In this document: positions 7,368 to 10,952 of the stretch, one piece after another
Numbering within the stretch: position 1 is the stretch's first letter
Layout of the letters: every line of letters starts with the position of its first letter
NCBI GenBank assembly: GCA_027623815.1
Contig: JAQBUV010000075.1
Location: forward strand, 1-10,952
Source of the DNA: Casp-Chloro-G3 sp002816715
Lineage (GTDB): Bacteria; Chloroflexota; Dehalococcoidia; Lucifugimonadales; UBA3495
DNA length: 10,952 bases
Reading direction: 5' to 3'
Made by a program: the position numbers and the translations under genes
Notes under the pieces: generated by a model
What the model was told of the DNA's origin: nothing
What the model saw: the letters and a program-made list of their open reading frames with translations, nothing else
Databases searched by the model: none

Positions 7368-7387
7368 AACGCTCTCGCCAGAGCGTT
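7368..7387 (-). terminator. Possible terminator for the minor-pilin transcript
   Basis: AACGCTCT (7368-7375) and AGAGCGTT (7380-7387) form a perfect 8-bp stem with a 4-nt loop. On the minus strand the stem ends in a run of four T, two of them paired. It lies about 205 nt beyond the vWA gene stop at 7593. The U-tract is short, so this is a candidate only. Confidence 0.35.
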
Positions 7388-7503
7388 CAGGGGCGTGGCC
7401 TCCACGCTAGGCAACCAACACCGAACAGCCCAGTGGGCGCAAGCTCAGCAACGGGGAGAAGATAGGTTCGGCAGCAACCAAGGCATAGCTGGCATAGCGA
7501 ATG

Positions 7504-7541
7504 CCCTGGCCGGGACGGCAGATTGCCGATCCTGACCAGGG
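7504..7541. other. Long near-perfect hairpin downstream of the vWA pilin gene
   Basis: CCCTGGCCGGGACGGCA (7504-7520) pairs with the arm 7524-7541 around a 3-nt loop. The fold has 15 Watson-Crick pairs, one wobble, one mismatch and one bulged base. It sits 51 nt past the stop codon of the minus-strand gene. No U-tract follows on either strand, so it may stabilise the mRNA 3' end, act in Rho-dependent ending, or be a palindromic element. Confidence 0.5.
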
Positions 7542-7592
7542 ATGGCGGTGACTGGCGTATCTAGGAACGAATGGCAGAGTCTAAACCCGAAC

Positions 7593-8594
7593 TTAAGCCG
7601 GTGGGATCAAGACCTGGGACACGACCACGGTGCCGTCGGCGCTGACCGATGTGATCGTGAACAGAGTGCCCATCCCCGCTGCCCCAAAAACCGCGGCGAC
7701 AATGTCGTCGATGATGGCATCCAAGGCACCGTAGCTGTTGGTAGTAAATGCGTGGGTATTGCTTGGTTGGGAAGCAACAGCGTTGATGGTGCCGGTGTTT
7801 ACGCCGTTGCCTACGCCAATTGCGAAGACCTCGGCTCCGGAGGCGGTGGACGCAGCTATGATATCGTCAATACCGTTACCTTCGCTGTCATTGCCGTCAG
7901 TGATAAGAACCATGATGTTAGGCACCGGATAGGGCGGATCGATACGGTCCCCCAGCCCGCTGGCGTAGGTCGCTCCGCCACCCTGGAGGCCGGCAACGAG
8001 ATTGGTGCCCTCATCCAAACCCGGGCCGCCCTGTAGCAGACCGTTGATCGCAATGTGCAGCGGTTCCGACGTTCCGTGCAAATCAACATCGGTCATGCCC
8101 TGCACAATCTGATAGCTCCCTCGGAAACGGGTAACTCCAATCGCCACCCTGCCTTCGGTGGTGGGCAAACTGAACCGGTCCACAATATCGTTGGCGGCGT
8201 CCTTCAGGGCCTCCAACTCAACGTCATCTACGCTGCCGCTTACGTCCAGAACCAGCGCCACATCGGCGTAGGCCACTTCTTGGGCCACCATAACTACCGA
8301 GGGTTTGTTAATCGTGATCGTGCATCCATCAAAGAGGAGGAGATTATCCCCTTCGACCAAGCCGTCGGCATACCCGGGCTCGTTGTTCAATTTCCAAGCC
8401 GCATACTGGGAGCATCCTTTGGAGGCGTACTGGCTGGTCAGAATTTTGGTCTTGACTGCAGAGTCCTTGCTGAGGGTGCCGGTAAAAGCCAGATACCCAG
8501 TGACAATGGGAATGGAAATCGCCATGAAGCCCAGCACCATCAGCATCGCCACCCCTTCCTGCGGTCGCCAGAGTTTGTTACGCAGCCATTTCAT
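7593..8594 (-). CDS. PilX-like minor pilin carrying a von Willebrand A domain (tip adhesin candidate)
   Basis: This 333-residue protein has a short basic leader, then QEG/VAMLMVLGFMAISIPIVTGYL (residues 12-34), a pilin-type hydrophobic helix of the PilX/GspK sort. G14 would be the prepilin peptidase site, but position +5 is M19, not the usual Glu. Residues about 45-108 may form a small pilin body with C61 and C91 (possible disulfide). A vWA domain fills about 111-302. Its metal site (MIDAS) is complete: D117-x-S119-x-S121, T197 and D233 in ITDGND. A short strand tail ends the chain. vWA heads on pili mediate adhesion, as in PilY1 and the modular streptococcal pilin PilB. Being last after PilV- and PilW-like genes fits a fibre-tip position. 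The start at 8594 is the only in-frame ATG before the helix, but its ribosome site is disturbed by a duplication. Adhesin function is inferred. Confidence 0.88.
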   Translation of the reverse strand: MKWLRNKLWRPQEGVAMLMVLGFMAISIPIVTGYLAFTGTLSKDSAVKTKILTSQYASKGCSQYAAWKLNNEPGYADGLVEGDNLLLFDGCTITINKPSVVMVAQEVAYADVALVLDVSGSVDDVELEALKDAANDIVDRFSLPTTEGRVAIGVTRFRGSYQIVQGMTDVDLHGTSEPLHIAINGLLQGGPGLDEGTNLVAGLQGGGATYASGLGDRIDPPYPVPNIMVLITDGNDSEGNGIDDIIAASTASGAEVFAIGVGNGVNTGTINAVASQPSNTHAFTTNSYGALDAIIDDIVAAVFGAAGMGTLFTITSVSADGTVVVSQVLIPPA

Positions 8595-8617
8595 AGTATC
8601 AACTTCATAGTATCAAC
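8590..8617 (-). repeat. Perfect 14-bp tandem duplication across the vWA pilin start codon
   Basis: TTCATAGTATCAAC occurs twice head-to-tail (8590-8603 and 8604-8617). Read on the minus strand each copy contains GTTGATACTATGAA, so the ATG start codon itself is duplicated. Fourteen is not a multiple of three, so the two ATGs lie in different frames. The copies are identical, which argues for a recent event or for frequent slippage. Confidence 0.9.
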
Positions 8618-8620
8618 TCC
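8591..8620 (-). promoter_or_regulatory. Five-codon leader frame overlapping the vWA pilin start (ATGA)
   Basis: GGAG (8620-8617) is 8 nt before the outer ATG at 8608, which opens the frame M-K-L-I-L and stops at TGA 8593-8591. That stop overlaps the true start ATG at 8594 as ATGA. The vWA pilin therefore has no ribosome site of its own at normal distance (GGAG is 22 nt away) and would depend on re-initiation after the tiny frame. Loss of one repeat copy would restore a standard GGAG-8-ATG arrangement. Confidence 0.55.
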
Positions 8621-8633
8621 GTGGTTCAACCTA

Positions 8634-9122
8634 CTATCGCAATTTGGTGTCGAGACTCATTGATTCAGTGTTGGTGTCATTGTTGGTGCCATCCGTGTTT
8701 ACCACCAGGGTCATCTCTAGCACATCACCGGTTAATAAGAAACTTACGGATTCCACGTTGGCAGCCATCACCAAATTCGATCCATTGTCGTGATGCCTGA
8801 CCAGTTCGTTCGCGACCTCATCGTAGGTGATCACATTACCGGCAACAGTAGTCAGCGTTACAGTGGCCATAGGGGTGGCGTCGACCAGATTGGTGGTCTT
8901 GGTGCTCAACGCATCGCCGGCGAACCAACTACCGGCGTGGCGCAAGTCTCTGGTGGCCACCACCCCGTCTTGCCAGAATGCCTCAGCCCGTATCGTCTGA
9001 AAGATTCCAGCGCCAACCATGCTGACCGCCAGGGACAACAGTCCCATCGCCACCACCACTTCCATCAAAGTGAATCCGGCAGAGTCGGCGATAAATTTTC
9101 GCAATAAATTATTTCCAAGCAA
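8634..9122 (-). CDS. Minor pilin, PilW/PulJ-like
   Basis: This 162-residue protein has a class III signal. After a 16-residue leader, prepilin peptidase should cut at G16/F17 in AG/FTLMEVVVAMGLLS, with the conserved Glu at +5 (E21). The hydrophobic N-terminal helix spans about 17-43, followed by a strand-rich head (about 70-160) and no cysteines. The motif FTLMEV and place between a PilV-like and a PilX-like gene suggest the PilW/PulJ role in the fibre-priming minor-pilin complex. The start is TTG at 9122, chosen because AGAGG (9133-9129) lies 6 nt upstream and no ATG occurs before the signal. The gap to the upstream stop is 25 nt and that to the next gene 39 nt, so one transcript is likely. 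Minor-pilin class is inferred from order more than sequence. Confidence 0.85.
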   Translation of the reverse strand: MLGNNLLRKFIADSAGFTLMEVVVAMGLLSLAVSMVGAGIFQTIRAEAFWQDGVVATRDLRHAGSWFAGDALSTKTTNLVDATPMATVTLTTVAGNVITYDEVANELVRHHDNGSNLVMAANVESVSFLLTGDVLEMTLVVNTDGTNNDTNTESMSLDTKLR

Positions 9123-9132
9123 TTTGCGCCTC

Positions 9133-9163
9133 TACGGGTCGTTGAATTTACGGGTCATTGAAT
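9133..9163 (-). repeat. Imperfect 16-bp tandem duplication at a minor-pilin gene junction
   Basis: TACGGGTCGTTGAAT (9133-9147) and TACGGGTCATTGAAT (9149-9163) differ at one base and repeat with a 16-bp period. On the minus strand each copy encodes Phe-Asn-Asp-Pro followed by a stop, TAA in the used copy and TAG in the second. The second stop overlaps the AGAGG ribosome site of the next gene. Confidence 0.85.
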
Positions 9164-9615
9164 CTAATAGTATCGACACTGACTATGGTTGCCCCGTTGT
9201 GAGACACGGTAACGTTTACCCTCTCGATTTTGGTGGGATCAGGCGGCGCTATATCGGACGTGGTAGTGATCACCGTGTAACCCGCCGGAACATCGGGATA
9301 GTTCAGGTATGCCGCCGGATGATCTTGATACAGTTCGCTGAAAACGTACTCCAACTGGTTTCTGGCCACATTCTCCGCCGTAGACTGGACCTCCACCTTG
9401 GCCCCGAGATTGTAGGTGGTGCTGAGCCCAGACAGTACCGCCACTCCCACCATGGCAAAGACCATCGTCGCGATAACCGTTTCCAGCAAGAATGCGCCCC
9501 GGTTGTCGGCGGCCGCCAACCGCAAACGGCGGCCCCGGCGTCCCAACCCCTGGTCGGAGAATAATCCCCACCGGACATGCGGTTTAACTTTATTGATCGG
9601 TATGGAAGAGGCCAT
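9148..9615 (-). CDS. Minor pilin, PilV/GspI-like, with a long leader
   Basis: This 155-residue protein has an unusually long, strongly basic 40-residue leader (GLGRRGRRLRLAAADNRG), then the processing site G40/A41 in RG/AFLLETVIATMVFAMVGVAVLSG with Glu at +5 (E45). The hydrophobic helix runs about 41-64, and the head (about 65-155) includes a stretch like QSTAENVARNQLEYVF, which resembles the 'A..LA..Q.E' helix common in PilV/GspI minor pilins. ATG 9615 is the only methionine start before the signal; GAGGA (9630-9626) lies 10 nt upstream. It is the first gene after the terminator that follows the main pilin gene, and has only 56 nt of upstream DNA for a promoter. Most likely part of the priming complex with the two genes after it. 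Confidence 0.85.
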   Translation of the reverse strand: MASSIPINKVKPHVRWGLFSDQGLGRRGRRLRLAAADNRGAFLLETVIATMVFAMVGVAVLSGLSTTYNLGAKVEVQSTAENVARNQLEYVFSELYQDHPAAYLNYPDVPAGYTVITTTSDIAPPDPTKIERVNVTVSHNGATIVSVDTIRFNDP

Positions 9616-9671
9616 ATCAGCCCAATCCTCCCCTGGTTATTTGAATGCCTGATTTAACTTTTGCCCTGATG

Positions 9672-9715
9672 AAAAAATGCGCTCCGGCCCGACATAGACT
9701 GCCTGGCCGGAGCGC
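9672..9715 (-). terminator. Strong intrinsic terminator between main pilin and minor pilins
   Basis: GCGCTCCGGCC (9679-9689) and GGCCGGAGCGC (9705-9715) form a perfect 11-bp G+C-rich stem with a 15-nt loop. On the minus strand it is followed by A and six T (9677-9672), so it works in that direction only. It starts 63 nt after the pilin stop. Partial read-through would give abundant main pilin and little minor-pilin mRNA. Confidence 0.92.
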
Positions 9716-9778
9716 GATCTTCAGTAGCGAGCAAAATTTAGGAGACTAGACCGGCTACAGCGAATCTAGGCTATGATC

Positions 9779-10198
9779 TTAGCAAGCGGTTGCAACTTCA
9801 TCCTGCCGGACGATCTTGCCCTGAACGTCGTAGCAGTAGAAATAGACGGTTGAGGCAGCCTGAAGATACTGGTAATTTACATCACCGCTGTTAAACAATG
9901 GGCGGACGCCAGTAGCACCGACCGGCAGCGCGGTCCAGCCATTAATGGAGTTAGGGGTCGTTGCAGTTACCAGAGTAACCGCGTTTTCCGCCATCATGGC
10001 GCTCATGGCAGTCTCAACCGAGCCCTGCTCAGCATTTTTGGCGCCAGCCTCACCGGAACCGATGAACTTGCCAATGTTGGGTACGATCACCGCGGCCAAA
10101 ACCGCAATAATGCCCACCACCACAATCATTTCGATCAAGGTGAACCCTCCCTGCCCCTTGGCTATCCGCGTCAACAGCTTCTTAAGAGAACCTTTCAT
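9779..10198 (-). CDS. Type IV pilin, major-pilin candidate (PilA-like)
   Basis: This 139-residue prepilin has an 18-residue basic leader (MKGSLKKLLTRIAKGQGG), then the textbook site G18/F19 in GG/FTLIEMIVVVGIIAVLAAVIVP with Glu at +5 (E23) and the helix-breaking Pro at +22. The mature protein of about 121 residues has a small head with two cysteines, C122 and C139 (the last residue), well placed for a C-terminal disulfide loop as in many major pilins. Start is ATG 10198, because AGGAGG (10210-10205) sits 6 nt upstream; an in-frame TTG two codons earlier is too close to that site. It has its own long upstream region and its own strong terminator, and comes first in the pilin cluster, all fitting the main subunit. 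A competence-type ComGC-like pseudopilin is the alternative. Confidence 0.9.
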   Translation of the reverse strand: MKGSLKKLLTRIAKGQGGFTLIEMIVVVGIIAVLAAVIVPNIGKFIGSGEAGAKNAEQGSVETAMSAMMAENAVTLVTATTPNSINGWTALPVGATGVRPLFNSGDVNYQYLQAASTVYFYCYDVQGKIVRQDEVATAC

Positions 10199-10204
10199 GT
10201 CCAA

Positions 10205-10210
10205 CCTCCT
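10205..10210 (-). promoter_or_regulatory. Perfect Shine-Dalgarno AGGAGG of the pilin gene
   Basis: AGGAGG on the minus strand, 6 nt before ATG 10198, is the strongest ribosome site in the pilin cluster and supports high expression of the subunit. It fixes the start at 10198 over the in-frame TTG at 10204. Confidence 0.85.
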
Positions 10211-10229
10211 AGATATTCATAATTTCCCT

Positions 10230-10330
10230 GGTAAAAATGCCCACCTAAATTAAGGCGTTACCTAGTTTTACCAAGTAAGGCTCACAGCAAAATCCCACGG
10301 CGGGGCTGGGACATCACAGGTAACTCACAA
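10230..10330 (-). promoter_or_regulatory. Pilin upstream region with TGTGAG / TGTGATGTC boxes
   Basis: On the minus strand TGTGAG (10329-10324), five bases, then TGTGATGTC (10318-10310) repeats a pairing seen upstream of the response regulator, where TGTGAG (290-295) is followed after three bases by TGTGATGTC (299-307). A third TGTGAG lies at 10286-10281. GGTAAAA (10230-10236) and TTTTACC (10266-10272) form a 7-bp inverted repeat. I find no clear -35/-10 pair and no sigma54 site. Candidate shared operator; weak evidence. Confidence 0.35.
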
Positions 10331-10370
10331 CTATCTTGGGGCTTGCCCGGTTGTGCGCCAAAGAAAGATA

Positions 10371-10406
10371 GGCTATTCTTGGTTGGGCCTATTCCCAAGA
10401 GTAGGC
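10371..10406. other. 12-bp imperfect hairpin in the divergent pilin/RHH spacer
   Basis: The arm 10371-10382 (GGCTATTCTTGG) pairs with 10395-10406 (CCAAGAGTAGGC) around a 12-nt loop, with ten Watson-Crick pairs, one wobble and one mismatch. Outside it lies CTATCTT (10331-10337) with complement AAGATAG (10365-10371). On the plus strand it would fall in or before the leader of the small gene at 10488. Function unknown. Confidence 0.45.
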
Positions 10407-10437
10407 GAAGCGCAAATATAGAATCTTAGAAAGGAAT

Positions 10438-10471
10438 CCTCTGCGGAGTCTATGGGTTATAGATGCAGAGG
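10438..10471 (+). promoter_or_regulatory. Leader hairpin just before the small RHH-like gene
   Basis: CCTCTGC (10438-10444) and GCAGAGG (10465-10471) are perfect complements around 20 nt and end 4 nt before the GAGGAG ribosome site (10476-10481). TAGAAT (10419-10424) upstream matches a -10 box in five of six bases but lacks a clear -35 partner. The stem could affect access of ribosomes. Confidence 0.35.
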
Positions 10472-10487
10472 TATTGAGGAGCTTAAA

Positions 10488-10679
10488 ATGGGTGGAGTAT
10501 TAGAGAGTTTCGAGATGGAGCTGAATCCAGACCATATGCAATTCGTACGTTCAGCTCAGGAAAAATACGATATTGGCAAACAAGACAAGGTAATGCGGAT
10601 TATCATGGACTACATCATCACTACGCCCAGCGTCCACGATGAGATCTTCACCGAAATTAGGTGTCTGCGCTGCGATTAG
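10488..10679 (+). CDS. Small ribbon-helix-helix-like protein with CxxC tail, function unknown
   Basis: This 63-residue protein starts at ATG 10488, chosen because GAGGAG (10476-10481) lies 6 nt upstream; an in-frame ATG at 10452 has no such site. The expected fold order is a strand (VLESFEMELN, about 4-13), a helix (PDHMQFVRSAQEKYDI, about 14-29), a Gly turn, and a second helix (KQDKVMRIIMDYIITTP, about 32-48), the order of Arc/MetJ-type ribbon-helix-helix DNA-binding domains. The tail HDEIFTEIRCLRCD adds a CxxC pair that could bind metal or respond to redox state. I do not recognise the family with certainty. It is transcribed away from the pilin gene across a 289-nt spacer, so it might regulate pilin expression; this is a guess from position. 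Confidence 0.65.
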   Translation: MGGVLESFEMELNPDHMQFVRSAQEKYDIGKQDKVMRIIMDYIITTPSVHDEIFTEIRCLRCD

Positions 10680-10742
10680 GACTGCGCTAGCCGCCAACCC
10701 CCTCTTCCAGTGGCCTTATTACAAGAAATTTTTAGTGAATGG

Positions 10743-10820
10743 CATCCTCTCCCCTTGTGGGAGAGGACTGAGGTGAGGGGATTCACTCTCATCCCAGCCT
10801 TCTCCCATCAAGGGAGAAGG
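10743..10820. repeat. Dispersed two-hairpin repeat, copy B (intact)
   Basis: This is the uninterrupted counterpart of 7121-7221. The left part folds as CTCTCCC-CTTGT-GGGAGAG and the right part as CCTTCTCCC and GGGAGAAGG around a short loop, with AGGTGAGGGGATTCAC between. Better-paired stems than copy A suggest it is younger. It lies 63 nt after the small gene and 79 nt before the transposase end. Confidence 0.75.
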
Positions 10821-10843
10821 GGTTGCCAGCCCATTATGATGAC

Positions 10844-10862
10844 TGTCAATCCATGGTTGACA
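10844..10862. other. Palindrome centred on CCATGG near the transposase 3' end
   Basis: TGTCAATCCATGGTTGACA is palindromic apart from one bulged T. It lies 37 bp beyond the transposase stop, where the terminal repeat of an insertion sequence would be expected. The other end is outside the window, so I cannot show that it is the element boundary. Confidence 0.3.
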
Positions 10863-10899
10863 CGGCACTAGTACACCTTGGCTCAAATACGTCCATAGT

Positions 10900-10952
10900 T
10901 TATGCGACCAGCACCTTCCCCTGGTAGGTCCATTTGAAGGGCTTGGCCATGG
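10900..10952 (-). mobile_element. 3' end of an IS630-family transposase gene (runs off the right edge)
   Basis: Reading leftward from the edge, 16 codons end at TAA 10902-10900: MAKPFKWTYQGKVLVA. The ending '(T)MAKPFKWTY-x-G-x-x-L' is, from memory, a common C-terminus of IS630-family DDE transposases, and the partial codon before Met ends in CC, compatible with the usual Thr. The catalytic residues lie outside the window, so activity cannot be judged. The family call rests on this short tail only. Confidence 0.65.

Larger units (their letters stand above)
6992..7592. other. Gene-free convergent intergenic region with repeats and hairpins
   Basis: No reading frame here looks real. The open frames on either strand are short, lack ribosome sites or are made of repeat sequence. 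The stretch separates two converging operons. It holds the repeat at 7121-7221 with a nested insertion, and hairpins at 7368-7387 and 7504-7541. It also has a scatter of small repeats: CCAAGGTG (7296-7303) with its complement CACCTTGG (7341-7348), and GAGTTTAGG at 7313-7321 and 7352-7360. I see nothing firm in 6992-7120. The region looks like a landing site for small mobile or palindromic elements. Confidence 0.6.

Noticed and set aside
7542..8036. Plus-strand open frame opposite the vWA pilin gene
   Set aside because: Low-complexity Gly/Asp/Val product is the mirror of the vWA coding sequence; the minus-strand frame has clear domain motifs.
8055..8663. 202-codon plus-strand frame spanning the start of the vWA gene
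   Set aside because: His/Gln/Asn-rich product with no motif; it lies opposite convincing pilin coding sequence.
10199..10330. Sigma54-type promoter for the pilin gene, as in some T4P systems
   Set aside because: No GG-N10-GC element with proper flanks was found on the minus strand.
1..10952. CRISPR array or rRNA genes
   Set aside because: No series of regularly spaced identical repeats and no rRNA-like sequence was seen; the direct repeats present are in groups of two or three with short or no spacers.

Overview
The window is a type IV pilus (T4P) locus, most likely from an uncultured Chloroflexota bacterium of the Dehalococcoidia type. That placement is tentative. It rests on the gene style (an MshEN-type PilB, a fused PilM/PilN protein, no secretin or PilP gene in view), on moderate G+C content, and on intergenic repeats of a kind I associate with such genomes, including the short dispersed element that reads PEL(V/A)EG on one strand. 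No rRNA or housekeeping marker is present to fix the taxonomy.

Left part (1-1328): two response-regulator genes are transcribed divergently from a 334-bp spacer that carries two sets of direct repeats. The left one is cut by the window edge. The right one (435-1328) joins a receiver domain to an unfamiliar C-terminal alpha/beta domain instead of a DNA-binding domain, and it runs straight into the pilus genes.

Middle (1408-6885, plus strand): this is a T4P machinery operon. It encodes the PilB extension ATPase, the PilC platform protein, a PilO-like alignment protein, and one long protein combining a degenerate PilM-like domain, the PilN 'LNLLP' docking motif, a membrane helix and a PilN-like outer part. 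The operon ends at a 13-bp hairpin terminator. A gene-free stretch of about 600 bp (6992-7592) follows. It holds a dispersed two-hairpin repeat interrupted by a second short repeat, plus further hairpins.

Right part (7593-10198, minus strand, converging on the machinery operon): this is a pilin cluster. In transcription order it holds a class III-signal pilin with two C-terminal-half cysteines (major-pilin candidate), a strong U-tract terminator, a PilV-like and a PilW-like minor pilin, and a PilX-like protein whose head is a von Willebrand A domain with a complete MIDAS. The last looks like a pilus-tip adhesin made as one chain where other bacteria use PilX plus PilY1. Two of the minor-pilin gene junctions carry 14-16 bp tandem duplications that change how stop, Shine-Dalgarno and start sequences line up. 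The one at the vWA gene creates a five-codon reading frame that overlaps its start.

Far right (10199-10952): a structured spacer separates the pilin from a divergent 63-residue protein with a ribbon-helix-helix-like pattern and a CxxC tail. Then come a second copy of the two-hairpin repeat and the last 16 codons of an IS630-type transposase running off the edge.

Working model: the regulators at either end set expression. PilB and PilC polymerise pilins, PilO and the PilM-N protein align the machine in the membrane, and the V/W/X-like set primes the fibre and displays the vWA head. No prepilin peptidase (PilD) or PilT gene is seen here.
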